Positions 9,104 to 17,513 of a DNA stretch of 64,000 bases are shown one piece after another. Source of the stretch: Candidatus Babeliales bacterium (lineage in GTDB: Bacteria; Babelota; Babeliae; Babelales; RVW-14); assembly GCA_019746485.1 (NCBI GenBank), contig JAIERW010000001.1, positions 70,917-134,916 of the forward strand. Direction: 5' to 3'. The position numbers were made by a program, and so were the translations under genes. Within the stretch, counting starts at the first letter, position 1; every line of letters starts with the position of its first letter. Under the pieces are notes generated by a model, which was given only the letters and a program-made list of their open reading frames with translations, made no database searches and was not told the DNA's origin.

Positions 9104-10743
9104 ACAACCAGAAATTTTTGTTGTTGATAGTCCCACGTTACCAAAACTGGATTAAGCTTCTTAAAAGATTCTTCACCCACCACCGAAATAACTGCTGGCT
9201 CTCCACGGCTATTTTTTTCAAGAACAGTCAACACCCCCAGGGCGTTTTTTGCTACACTTTTGGGAAAAAAAAGATGTTCAGGATCATGAGAACGTAACAC
9301 AACCACCTCATTTTTTAGTTCAACGGTCATGCGATGCGGTTTGATTTCATAAAACGGTTCCGATTTAAAAGCAAAAGTCTGAATGTTATAAAACACTGGC
9401 ATGCGCTGAGCGCCTCCACCCAGCAACCAGAGCGCTTGCGCATTGCCACTGCCAAACCAATGCATAGGTAACCCAATAAACAAAACAGCACGCTCATAAA
9501 TTTTTTTGTTAGTAACCAGCTCTTTGAATGCAGTAGTTATCGTGCACAGCACACGCTCTTTAGTACGCTGGCGATAAAAAAAACCTGTGGCGTTAACAAC
9601 CAAAATAAGCGATAAAACAACACCAACCCAACACTGAGAAAGTTTTAAACGCGAACTATAAAACGCAAGTACATACAAAATAATACCAAACAAAAACGGC
9701 AAGCCAACGTACAAATAGCGCGGTTGATAGTACAACAGCAAAGCCGGCCAGGTAAAAAGCGCCATGCTCCCAGCAAGAAAGAAAAATTCTTTATATTGCT
9801 TGCGCGCAATAAACGGCCAGACAAAAAAACTGATTATCACCAGAACCAAACTGCCTTTGAACAGACGATTGCCGCTGGGAACAAGCCCGACATATAAATA
9901 ATCGCACACATAACTGATCCAGTCGCCCAGTCGTTCTTGCTGACGCGCAATAAAAACAGAAAGCGTTTGCTTAAAACTCCCACCAACAGTTTGCAACGGA
10001 TAGAGCCAAACGCGTACCATCAAATAAAAAAGAGCACCTGCCCAATAACCAAGCGATACCCGCACCGCACGGCCAGCATGCGACCACAGTGCCCCGCCTT
10101 GCGTAAACAAAAAGTAAAAAATGGTCGCAGCAAACGCCCAGACCGGAAAAACAAGTAACGTCTCTTTTGCAAAAATACTCACTGTCATAATACTGCACGA
10201 AAGCAGGTACCAAGCCAATCGACCAGTATCAAGATAACGCTTCAAAAAATAAGCAGACCCCAGCAAATACAACGCGTCAACAATATAAATTTGGCAGGTA
10301 AAAACGCCGATCCAATGCTCAAGCGATGGGTGCAACGCAAAAAACATAGCACCAAAAAAAGCAAAATACGGGCCAAAAAAAGTAAAATATATATTAAAGA
10401 GCGCAACCGAAAGTAATGCATGAAGCGTAATAACGCATATCAACAACGCGTACGGATTAATACCTAAAAACCAGCTTTCTAAACCAAAAAGAACAAACTG
10501 CATGGGTCGATACAAAACCGAACCAAAAGTTAGTGGATAGGCGGCATAGTTTGAAGGATTAAACGCATGGCCAATATCATGCGGCGCAAAAAATGAAAAG
10601 AGATCAGACAGTTTGTGTAATTGCGAATACCATAAAAACCCACAATCATCGTTAATAAAACCCCAATTAAAAAATGGTAGCGCAAGAATTGCCAGAACGT
10701 TCACAAAAATAAACACCGAAAAAAAAACTCTTTTTTTATCCAT
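9100..10743 (-). CDS. GT-C type polytopic membrane glycosyltransferase, paralogue A
   Basis: Inner-membrane protein of 547 residues, started at the ATG at 10743 behind AAAGGAG; the longer frame to 10857 overlaps the divergent gene's promoter. About 10-12 hydrophobic segments are visible. The first periplasmic loop holds the acidic pair typical of GT-C enzymes (WGFINDDCGF), followed by YRPMQF, LHALLS and FALHPSLEHW. A soluble C-terminal region of about 140 residues has GLPMHWFGSGNAQALW and ends in VTWDYQQQKF. Four other proteins here share this plan (20182, 21843, 26666 and 28318). Such enzymes use polyprenyl-phosphate sugars; donor and acceptor are not known. O-glycosylation of proteins or glycan decoration is inferred. 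Confidence 0.75.
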   Translation of the reverse strand: MDKKRVFFSVFIFVNVLAILALPFFNWGFINDDCGFLWYSQLHKLSDLFSFFAPHDIGHAFNPSNYAAYPLTFGSVLYRPMQFVLFGLESWFLGINPYALLICVITLHALLSVALFNIYFTFFGPYFAFFGAMFFALHPSLEHWIGVFTCQIYIVDALYLLGSAYFLKRYLDTGRLAWYLLSCSIMTVSIFAKETLLVFPVWAFAATIFYFLFTQGGALWSHAGRAVRVSLGYWAGALFYLMVRVWLYPLQTVGGSFKQTLSVFIARQQERLGDWISYVCDYLYVGLVPSGNRLFKGSLVLVIISFFVWPFIARKQYKEFFFLAGSMALFTWPALLLYYQPRYLYVGLPFLFGIILYVLAFYSSRLKLSQCWVGVVLSLILVVNATGFFYRQRTKERVLCTITTAFKELVTNKKIYERAVLFIGLPMHWFGSGNAQALWLLGGGAQRMPVFYNIQTFAFKSEPFYEIKPHRMTVELKNEVVVLRSHDPEHLFFPKSVAKNALGVLTVLEKNSRGEPAVISVVGEESFKKLNPVLVTWDYQQQKFLVV

Positions 10744-10787
10744 GCCTATCTCCTTTCTCTCGATTGGATCTTTACTCCTTTGGTTAA

Positions 10788-10796
10788 TGCTATAGT
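10788..10796 (+). promoter_or_regulatory. Extended -10 promoter candidate
   Basis: TGC directly before TATAGT forms an extended -10 element about 30 bases upstream of the GTG start at 10825. No good -35 is spaced correctly. The 81-bp region also serves the divergent gene at 10743. Confidence 0.4.
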
Positions 10797-10824
10797 ATTT
10801 AGGCAGAGAAAGAAAGGAGTAGGC

Positions 10825-12888
10825 GTGCTGAAAATTTTTCAAAAAATTAAGACCCACTATCTCTTAATAAGTGGGATTTTTACTCTTAAAATAGTTGCAC
10901 TTGTTCTCTTTTCTTCAGACTACATGCAGCAACTTTTTGTCCCGTTTGTTCAGCACTTTACCCACAACTTTGGTAACCCCTGGCAGTATTTTTTTGATTG
11001 CCAGTCAGCGGTAGAATTCCCTTACCACCCGCTCATGCTCTATCTTTTATCACTGTGCTACCTACCACTCAAGCTTTTGGGCATCAACGGGCATACGCTT
11101 GCCAGCATTGCGCTTAAACTACCAACGCTGTGTGCTGATCTAAGCATTACCTACCTGCTACTCAAAACATTTCCAACACGCACTCAAGAAGTTGCATTTT
11201 TTTATTGCGCCTCGCCCATCATTTTTTATGCAGCCTACCTGCACTCGCAACTCGATCTAATACCAACTGCTATCCTGTTTTTGAGTATTTACTTGCTCAA
11301 ACAAGACAGAGTTCTTTTTGCATCACTCGCGCTGGGCTGCGCATTGAGCACTAAACTGCACGTTATTGCAGCAGCACCAATCATGGCTATTTACGTACTC
11401 AAAAATTATTCGTTTAAAAAAATGATTACGTTTAGCACTGCAGCATTCGCGGTTTATTGTTTTTTTGTAGCGCCATTTATTGTGAGCACGGGCTATTATC
11501 ACTTGGTACTCACGCATCCAAAACAGATGCTCTTGTTTGATGTCTTTGCACAATTTGGCTCCCTCAAACTGTACCTGCCAATATGCGCATTGCTCACGCT
11601 GTATGGCCGCTTTTTTACGTACGACAAAATTAATAACGATCTTATGGATGCTTTTTTAGGCATCGTCTTTTCTTTTTTTGTGCTGCTCATTATCCCCGCG
11701 CCAGCCTGGTACATGTGGATGCTGCCCTTTTTGAGTACCATATTAATTAAACAATCACACAACAACGCTAACATGCTCTGGACCTATGCAGGTCTGAACG
11801 GCTTGTACTTCCTATTTTTTATCTTTTTTTATCAGTCAAACTGTAATGATTTATTGTTTTTAGGCACGCCGGTCAACTTTAAAATACACCACCAAACGCT
11901 GTGTAACATTACGTTTACACTGCTTGAAGCAACGCTGCTGTTGCTGATTTATTGCATGTACAAATTTGGCGTGCGCAGTAATGCCATTTATAAAAAAGGA
12001 CACAGTTTAATTATTGGCATTGGCGGCGACAGCGGTGCGGGCAAGAGTACCTTCATGCACGACTTACACGTTATTTTAGGCGCTAAAGCAACCATACTTG
12101 AAGGCGATGGCGACCACCGCTGGGAACGAAACGACACGCACTGGCAAGAATTTACCCACTTGGACCCCAAAGCTAACTACCTGCACCGGCAAGCTGAAAA
12201 CCTTTTAAGTTTAAAAATGGGGCAAGCAATTAAACGCACCGACTACAACCACACCAGCGGCACTTTTGACCCCGCGCGCTTAATTAAACCAACCGATTTT
12301 ATTTGCTTGAGCGGCTTGCATCCGCTCTACCTGCCCAAAATGCGCAAACTAATCGATGTCAAAATTTATTTGGATCCAGCACCAGATATCCGCGCGCATT
12401 GGAAAATTGTACGCGACATGCACAAACGAGGCTACTCAAAAGAAAAAGTAATCGAACAGCTCAACAAACGAGCAATTGACGGCCAAAAATACATTGAACC
12501 GCAAAAAAATTTTAGCGATTTGATTGTGCATTATTTTACCGACCAAAAATTTGAAGTTGGCAACCCGCACGAAAACCCACTCATAAAACTCAAAATCACG
12601 CTCGATTCTAGCGTGAGACTTGATCCATTAATTCAAGAACTTACTAAAGCCAACATCAACTTTGCGTGGGACTACGCAGCAGATTTAAGCTCACAATACG
12701 TAATTTTATCACAACCAATTGCGCACACGGTGTTACCAGCTATCGCGCAAAATGTGTTAATAAATATCGAAGAATTAACCGTACAAAACAACTTGTGGGC
12801 ACAGGGCTATCGCGGCTTTTTGCAATTGATAACTCTGCTCATTATGAGCGAAAAAATGAGAGAAAAGGATATTTATGAACGAGCTTAA
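10825..12888 (+). CDS. GT-C-like membrane protein fused to uridine kinase/phosphoribulokinase-like domain
   Basis: Fusion of 687 residues started at the GTG at 10825, which has AAAGGAG five bases upstream; the longer frame from 10780 would include the promoter. Residues 1-385 form about ten membrane segments with a mannosyltransferase-like layout (FDCQSAVEFPYHP, YLHSQLDLIPTA). Residues about 395-560 are a P-loop kinase domain with Walker A GGDSGAGKST, then LEGDGDHRW and LSGLHPLY, as in the uridine kinase/phosphoribulokinase family. About 90 further residues resemble no family I know. The stop overlaps the start of the class II aldolase by 14 bp, so the two are translationally linked. Sugar phosphorylation coupled to transfer is inferred. 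I do not know this domain pairing from characterised enzymes. Confidence 0.75.
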   Translation: MLKIFQKIKTHYLLISGIFTLKIVALVLFSSDYMQQLFVPFVQHFTHNFGNPWQYFFDCQSAVEFPYHPLMLYLLSLCYLPLKLLGINGHTLASIALKLPTLCADLSITYLLLKTFPTRTQEVAFFYCASPIIFYAAYLHSQLDLIPTAILFLSIYLLKQDRVLFASLALGCALSTKLHVIAAAPIMAIYVLKNYSFKKMITFSTAAFAVYCFFVAPFIVSTGYYHLVLTHPKQMLLFDVFAQFGSLKLYLPICALLTLYGRFFTYDKINNDLMDAFLGIVFSFFVLLIIPAPAWYMWMLPFLSTILIKQSHNNANMLWTYAGLNGLYFLFFIFFYQSNCNDLLFLGTPVNFKIHHQTLCNITFTLLEATLLLLIYCMYKFGVRSNAIYKKGHSLIIGIGGDSGAGKSTFMHDLHVILGAKATILEGDGDHRWERNDTHWQEFTHLDPKANYLHRQAENLLSLKMGQAIKRTDYNHTSGTFDPARLIKPTDFICLSGLHPLYLPKMRKLIDVKIYLDPAPDIRAHWKIVRDMHKRGYSKEKVIEQLNKRAIDGQKYIEPQKNFSDLIVHYFTDQKFEVGNPHENPLIKLKITLDSSVRLDPLIQELTKANINFAWDYAADLSSQYVILSQPIAHTVLPAIAQNVLINIEELTVQNNLWAQGYRGFLQLITLLIMSEKMREKDIYERA

Positions 12889-13951
12889 TAATTTTGTACA
12901 TTTATCCAAATACGCCGGCCAACGCTTCGACCTGGTGCAAGCCGGCGGGGGCAACAGTTCGGTAAAATTAAAAGATGGTTCGTTACTGATTAAAGCCTCT
13001 GGTTTTTCACTTTCTGAAGTTGAGCCAACTTCAGGCTACGCTATTGTTGATAATCAAAAATTGGTGGCAACGGCCTTTGATCCAAAAATTTTTACCATTG
13101 CCGACAAATACGAACGAGAACAAGCAGCAAAAAAAAGAGTAGATCAAGCACTTATTCAAGCAAACTACCGCCCATCAATTGAAACATTATTACACTCGCT
13201 GCTCGATAAATACACGCTGCATACCCACCCCATCGTTTTAAACAGCCTTGCCTGCAAAGCAAATTGGAAAGAACTGTTTTTTTCATTACTGCCCGACGCT
13301 TTGCTGATTGACTACCACACGCCAGGAATTGATTTGGCACTCGCGCTCAAGCAGGGAATTATAGATCTGGGCATCTCGCCAAATATTATTATCTTACAAA
13401 ATCATGGCTTAATTGTTACCGCAACAACAGCCGAAGAAGTTATTTTTTTGACCGAACAAACGTTGGCAATTGTTGAAGAATTTTTGGATATTAGCTTCGA
13501 GCCTTACAAGTTCACTACACACATTTCTGCGCTGTGCAATAAACTAACCAACAACGTGAGCACTGTTGCCTACCTCTCACGAGATCGCGAACTTACCAGT
13601 CTGGCACTTAACAACAAAGAGATTCTTTTCTTGCCGCCCTTTTGCCCCGACGCATTAGTTTATTGCGGAGCCAGCGCTTTAGAACTGGCCAACCTGACAG
13701 ACACGCAACCGGTATCAGATTATTTTTTGCAGTACCATGAACTGCCAAAAGTAGTTATCTACCAAAACCATTTGTTTTTTATTGCCAACAGCGTTAAAAA
13801 AGCAAAAGAAATTGAAGAGGTTTACAAATTTCACCTACTCGCGCTGCACGCTGCCTACCAAATTCCTGGGCCTGTTAATTATCTTTCACCACAAGAACTC
13901 AGCTATTTGAATAATTGGGAAGCTGAAAAATATCGACAAAAAAGAGCATAA
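12875..13951 (+). CDS. Class II aldolase/adducin family protein
   Basis: Cytoplasmic protein of 358 residues, ATG at 12875 behind AAAAGGA, inside the end of the preceding fusion gene. The N-terminal part matches the zinc-dependent class II aldolase fold: GGGNSSVK near residue 25 for phosphate binding, a candidate catalytic Glu103 (SIETLLH), zinc ligands His116 and His118 (LHTHPI), and His177 (LQNHGLI). About 130 C-terminal residues follow the fold and are longer than in fuculose- or rhamnulose-phosphate aldolases. With the upstream kinase domain it could make or break a phosphorylated sugar for surface glycan. The actual substrate is unknown. Confidence 0.8.
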   Translation: MNELNNFVHLSKYAGQRFDLVQAGGGNSSVKLKDGSLLIKASGFSLSEVEPTSGYAIVDNQKLVATAFDPKIFTIADKYEREQAAKKRVDQALIQANYRPSIETLLHSLLDKYTLHTHPIVLNSLACKANWKELFFSLLPDALLIDYHTPGIDLALALKQGIIDLGISPNIIILQNHGLIVTATTAEEVIFLTEQTLAIVEEFLDISFEPYKFTTHISALCNKLTNNVSTVAYLSRDRELTSLALNNKEILFLPPFCPDALVYCGASALELANLTDTQPVSDYFLQYHELPKVVIYQNHLFFIANSVKKAKEIEEVYKFHLLALHAAYQIPGPVNYLSPQELSYLNNWEAEKYRQKRA

Positions 13952-13989
13952 AAAAAGCGATGCATTGTTTTGAATGCATCGCTTTTTTT
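13951..13989. terminator. Bidirectional intrinsic terminator
   Basis: A perfect stem of at least 12 bp with loop GTTTTG is flanked by A-runs on the left and T-runs on the right. It serves the aldolase gene (+) and the convergent gene ending at 14003 (-). Confidence 0.9.
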
Positions 13990-14002
13990 AAGATTTCAAA
14001 AA

Positions 14003-15418
14003 TTATTGGTTGGTTGTTTGATCAGTAGTTGTTGTTACTTGTTTTTTAACATTTTTACGATTATGGCGTTTGTATCCAGTTTGTTTTTTAGCTTGTTTAC
14101 GAGCAGCTTGACGTTTTTGCTTACGAACTTGGCGTTTAGTAACTTTCTTACCTTTAACAACTTCTTGTTGCGTTGTTGCAGTTGACGCTGGCATCTCGGT
14201 TGTGGTTGCCACTGAAGTTGTTGTTGCGGTGGTTTGTGCAGCAACAGCAACTGGTGCTGTCACCGCAGGCGCTGGTGCTGGAGCCATTGTTAAATCAGTA
14301 CCAGCCAAAGCAGCTATTGTTGTAACGACTGGCGTTGCTGCAGCAGGTGTTACAACGGTTGCAGTTGTAGCTGTTGTGGCAACTGGCGTTGTAGCTACTG
14401 CTTGCGATACTTGACCAGGACGACCTCTAAAGCCAGGACGACCGGCAAACAAACGGCTACTTTTACCAAACTTCTGTATTAAATCGTCGATATACTGATC
14501 AATTTTTGTTTTATTTTCAACGCTTACTAAATTATTATTCGAAAGATTAATCAGAAGAGCCTGAAACATCATATTTTCAGAACGAGAACTATTTGCTTCT
14601 TCGCGCATTTTTTCTTTATCAATGAGAGTCATTAACTGTAGTTGATCTGGATCTGACAAAGTTTTGCCTTGAGCATTTTTTATAAGTGTTGCAATGGTAA
14701 CCAAATTTTCTACACCATCACGACCTTGAAGCTTTTTCTGAATATCGTCAAGACTCATGTTACCTAAGAAGTCACGCGCTGCTGACTGCATTCTTGCTTG
14801 ATTCCAATTTTCAATAGCAGCCTGAAGTTTTGCTTGTTTGTCTTGAGCAAGAAGTTTTTTGCTAAAGATATAACCAAAAACTGGAAGCGCGCCACGAACA
14901 TGCGTACCGGCTTTAAGCACGGTTACTTTAGCATTCATCACTTGTGTCAAAAGATCTACAACCTTATCTTGGTCTGCAGCCTCTAAAGCTTTATCGCCGG
15001 CCGCTTCAAGAACAGCCAAAACTTGACCCAAGGTATCACCTTGCGACTTAGTTTCATCAAGCCATCTGCTAATACCATCTTTAATTTGCGCCATGGTAAA
15101 GTTTTGATTCAATAATGCTTGCATAGCACCAGGCCCTGCAACACCCCAACGGCCATAGCGAATACCACGGAAAGAGCGCTCATAAGGAGATTGTTGCGTA
15201 CTTGAAATACTATCATCAAAACCCCTGTTCATACGACGCGCCTGACGCTTGTAACCGCCGCGAGAACCACCACGGCGCCCTGAAGGCTGTGCCGACTGGT
15301 CAGTAGTAGTAGTATCAGTTGATGTGGTGTCGGTAGCAGCTGTTGCATGCATAAAATTGGCAAAAAGCACAAAGCTGGCAAGAAGTGCCAGTAAGAACAT
15401 TTGTCTCGAAATCTTCAT
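14003..15418 (-). CDS. Secreted basic low-complexity protein
   Basis: Unrecognised protein of 471 residues. The ATG at 15418 has AAAGGGAG upstream and opens a good signal peptide ending HATA; the longer frame to 15454 starts before this site. After a Thr/Ser stretch comes an Arg/Gly-rich part (GRRGGSRGGYKRQARR), a helical middle of about 230 residues, and an Ala/Thr/Val/Pro-rich linker of about 80. The C-terminus is Lys/Arg-rich (KGKKVTKRQVRKQKRQAARK) with a Thr/Gln end. RGG and Lys/Arg tails usually bind nucleic acid or anionic polymers. In an exported protein that could mean binding to the cell surface, DNA or a host component. The gene has its own promoter and terminator. Function unknown. 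Confidence 0.75.
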   Translation of the reverse strand: MKISRQMFLLALLASFVLFANFMHATAATDTTSTDTTTTDQSAQPSGRRGGSRGGYKRQARRMNRGFDDSISSTQQSPYERSFRGIRYGRWGVAGPGAMQALLNQNFTMAQIKDGISRWLDETKSQGDTLGQVLAVLEAAGDKALEAADQDKVVDLLTQVMNAKVTVLKAGTHVRGALPVFGYIFSKKLLAQDKQAKLQAAIENWNQARMQSAARDFLGNMSLDDIQKKLQGRDGVENLVTIATLIKNAQGKTLSDPDQLQLMTLIDKEKMREEANSSRSENMMFQALLINLSNNNLVSVENKTKIDQYIDDLIQKFGKSSRLFAGRPGFRGRPGQVSQAVATTPVATTATTATVVTPAAATPVVTTIAALAGTDLTMAPAPAPAVTAPVAVAAQTTATTTSVATTTEMPASTATTQQEVVKGKKVTKRQVRKQKRQAARKQAKKQTGYKRHNRKNVKKQVTTTTDQTTNQ

Positions 15419-15477
15419 AAAAACTCCCTTTTTGATTACTTTTAGGTCTTTCAATACACACTCTACAACCTAATTTG

Positions 15478-15507
15478 AGGATAGCCATTTTGATTTCTAT
15501 TTGTCAA
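15478..15507 (-). promoter_or_regulatory. Sigma70 promoter for the basic secreted protein
   Basis: Consensus TTGACA (15507-15502) and TATCCT (15483-15478) are 18 bases apart on the minus strand, about 60 bases upstream of the ATG at 15418. Confidence 0.6.
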
Positions 15508-15613
15508 TTAATAATGAAAAGTTTTAAATTATGAAGCTCTGTCGTTATTTTAACAAAAAAACGGTTCTTTTTGCAATTGAGGGAAAAGGGTTAAATTTGG
15601 TTTAAAAATATGA

Positions 15614-15639
15614 AAAAATGGCAGAAATCGGCCATTTTT
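15614..15639. terminator. Isolated terminator-like hairpin between divergent genes
   Basis: AAAAATGGC pairs perfectly with GCCATTTTT around an 8-base loop. It lies in the 351-bp divergent gap with no annotated gene reading into it. It could end a small unannotated RNA or insulate the two promoters; otherwise I see no gene in this gap. Confidence 0.45.
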
Positions 15640-15662
15640 CTTAATTTTGCCACCAATGCCAT

Positions 15663-15691
15663 TTTACAAATATAAATTTAATTAGTAGAAT
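15663..15691 (+). promoter_or_regulatory. Sigma70 promoter for the ankyrin-RING gene
   Basis: TTTACA (15663-15668) and TAGAAT (15686-15691) are 17 bases apart. The predicted start near 15698 gives a leader of about 72 bases that contains the interleaved repeats at 15706-15739. Confidence 0.55.
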
Positions 15692-15705
15692 AAAGAGAAA
15701 TTAAT

Positions 15706-15739
15706 GATACCAATACGGTAGAGGTATCAAAGTACCGTA
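15706..15739 (+). promoter_or_regulatory. Interleaved inverted repeats, candidate leader pseudoknot
   Basis: GATACC (15706-15711) pairs with GGTATC (15723-15728). TACGGTA (15714-15720) pairs with TACCGTA (15733-15739). The two stems cross, with gaps of 2, 2 and 4 bases, which is the order of an H-type pseudoknot in RNA. The element ends 30 bases before the start codon and about 15 before the GAGG site. It could instead be a double protein-binding site in DNA. Confidence 0.45.
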
Positions 15740-15769
15740 ACTATTTAACTTAAACCTCGAGGTTATATC

Positions 15770-17350
15770 ATGTTTAAGAAATTTATCAGCCCACTGTTAA
15801 TTGCGCTTGCGCTTACCGCCAACGCACAACCTGCCGCAACGCCTACTGACCAAGGGCCAATGATTACCTTGGCCATGCCGGAAGTTATTTGGCAAACAAT
15901 GCACGGTAGTCTGTTAGAACTCAGAACCCTTTTAAACAACCCAACAATCTTGGCAAACATTAATACCATCATGTTTGAAGGAAAAAATGCCCTTCATTGG
16001 GCTGCTCACAACGGCCACACTGCGTGTTTAAAAGAACTTGTTGCAGCTGGTGCAAATATTAATGAGGCAATAACGGCTGGGCCACACCAAGGCTTTACCC
16101 CACTTCATATAGCTGCCCGCTACGGGCAGGCTGCGTGTTTAAAAGTACTTATTGAAGGTGATGCAAATGTTAATGCGGCTCCAGATGCCGGCCCAAACCA
16201 AGGCAATACCCCACTTAATATAGCAGCTACCAACGGCCACACTGCATGCTTAAAAAAACTTCTTAAACATGGTGCTGTTAATGCGGCTCCAGCAACTGGC
16301 CCCATCCAAGGCCATGCCCCTCTTCATTTCGCCGCCTACTACGGCAATCTTGGGTGCTTAGAAGTACTGATTGCAGCTCAAGCAGATGTTAATGCGGCAC
16401 TAACAGCTGGTCCAAACCAAGGCAGCACCCCTCTTCATTTCGCTGCCAGCAAAGGTAATACTACATGCGTACAAGCGCTAATTGCAGCTCATGCAAATGT
16501 TAATGCTGCAACAGCAGACGGCCCAAACCAAGGCTCTACGCCACTTTATGTGGCTGCCATGAACGGTCATCTTGGGTGCTTACAAGCACTTATTGCCGCT
16601 CACGCAGATGTTAACATGACACTAGCAACTGGCCCTTTCCAAGGCCTTACCCCACTTCATTGGGCTGCCATGAAAGGCCATACTACATGCGTACAAGCAC
16701 TGATTGCAGCTCATGCAAATGTTAATGCTTGTTATAAAAACGGCGAGACACCAGCAAATACTGCAACCAAACACGGCCACTTAGCTCTTGCGCGCTTTTT
16801 AAACGATGTGCAAAAGAAGGGCCCACAAGCCGCAACAACAATTGAAAAAACCGCAGATGAACAATGCTCTATTTGCCTTTGCTCTTTTGACGAAGGTGAT
16901 CAATGCGCTAGCCTTGGCTGCCCACATGACTTTCATGCAGACTGCATAAAGCAGGCTGCTGCTGCCGAGCTTAGAATTAATGATGAAAGGCGTAACGACC
17001 CAAACATTGGCGCTAACTACAAATCAAATGCTTCCTGTCCTCTTTGCCGCGCAGAAACTGAATTTACCAGAGAACGAACACAACCAACAGTCGTGCGTAC
17101 TGTGCACATAATACAACCAACAAAGCTTGCTCGTACCTCAACTGACGACACTAACACCAGCACCTTTGAACCTATCACTGACCCTGACTCAGCAAGCTCA
17201 AGTTCTTTATCCTCTTCAAGTTCATCTAGTTCATCGAGTTCTTGCGGACCAAGCTCATCAAGTGCTGCAACAGCAACTTCTAATGATGAAGATGAACCAA
17301 GTTCAGAATCTTCTTTGAGAAGAACATCGCAACGAAGGCATCGCGAGTAA
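15770..17350 (+). CDS. Secreted ankyrin-repeat protein with RING-H2 finger
   Basis: Protein of 526 residues with a signal peptide (about 1-19, ending ANA). Eight ankyrin repeats (about 70-345) have a period of 37-38 rather than 33 residues because most carry an extra 'AxxxGPxQG' loop. A RING-H2 finger follows: Cys366, Cys369, Cys384, His386, His389, Cys392, Cys423 and Cys426, all eight zinc ligands in the correct order. The tail has a poly-Ser run (about 475-491) and acidic and basic ends. RING-H2 domains bind ubiquitin-conjugating enzymes and are eukaryotic, so a host-directed ubiquitin ligase is the natural inference, with the ankyrin repeats as substrate binder. The start is placed by GAGG upstream of 15770. 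A long zinc-loop insert between Cys392 and Cys423 is unusual. Confidence 0.9.
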   Translation: MFKKFISPLLIALALTANAQPAATPTDQGPMITLAMPEVIWQTMHGSLLELRTLLNNPTILANINTIMFEGKNALHWAAHNGHTACLKELVAAGANINEAITAGPHQGFTPLHIAARYGQAACLKVLIEGDANVNAAPDAGPNQGNTPLNIAATNGHTACLKKLLKHGAVNAAPATGPIQGHAPLHFAAYYGNLGCLEVLIAAQADVNAALTAGPNQGSTPLHFAASKGNTTCVQALIAAHANVNAATADGPNQGSTPLYVAAMNGHLGCLQALIAAHADVNMTLATGPFQGLTPLHWAAMKGHTTCVQALIAAHANVNACYKNGETPANTATKHGHLALARFLNDVQKKGPQAATTIEKTADEQCSICLCSFDEGDQCASLGCPHDFHADCIKQAAAAELRINDERRNDPNIGANYKSNASCPLCRAETEFTRERTQPTVVRTVHIIQPTKLARTSTDDTNTSTFEPITDPDSASSSSLSSSSSSSSSSSCGPSSSSAATATSNDEDEPSSESSLRRTSQRRHRE

Positions 17351-17360
17351 AAATTAACCA

Positions 17361-17393
17361 AAGGGGCTGCACACAAAACGCAGCCCCTTTTTT
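17361..17393 (+). terminator. Intrinsic terminator of the ankyrin-RING gene
   Basis: AAGGGGCTGC and GCAGCCCCTT form a strong 10-bp stem with a short loop, followed by six T's. Confidence 0.9.
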
Positions 17394-17421
17394 CTTGCGC
17401 TAAACCAAACCTCACCCATTC

Positions 17422-17449
17422 TTGATCTATTTTTCTCACAAGTTATGCT
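17422..17449 (+). promoter_or_regulatory. Promoter upstream of small ankyrin gene
   Basis: TTGATC and TATGCT are 16 bases apart. The whole stretch resembles 18447-18474 in bases and spacing, including TATGCTAC and a following ACATAAAAC. Confidence 0.6.
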
Positions 17450-17513
17450 ACAAAAACATAAAACTATTACACACGTGTCAACTCATTTTTAATCATAGAA
17501 AGCAAGTGTTATC

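Noticed and set aside
10744-10857. 38-residue extension of GT-C paralogue A
   Set aside because: It would cover the divergent promoter and start codon region; AAAGGAG marks the ATG at 10743.
14202-14414. Ala/Val-rich reading frame antisense to the basic secreted protein
   Set aside because: It is a shadow of the Ala/Thr-rich linker of the real gene.
17017-17439. Reading frame antisense to the poly-Ser tail of the ankyrin-RING gene
   Set aside because: Composition mirrors the sense gene, it crosses the terminator, and it has no start signals.
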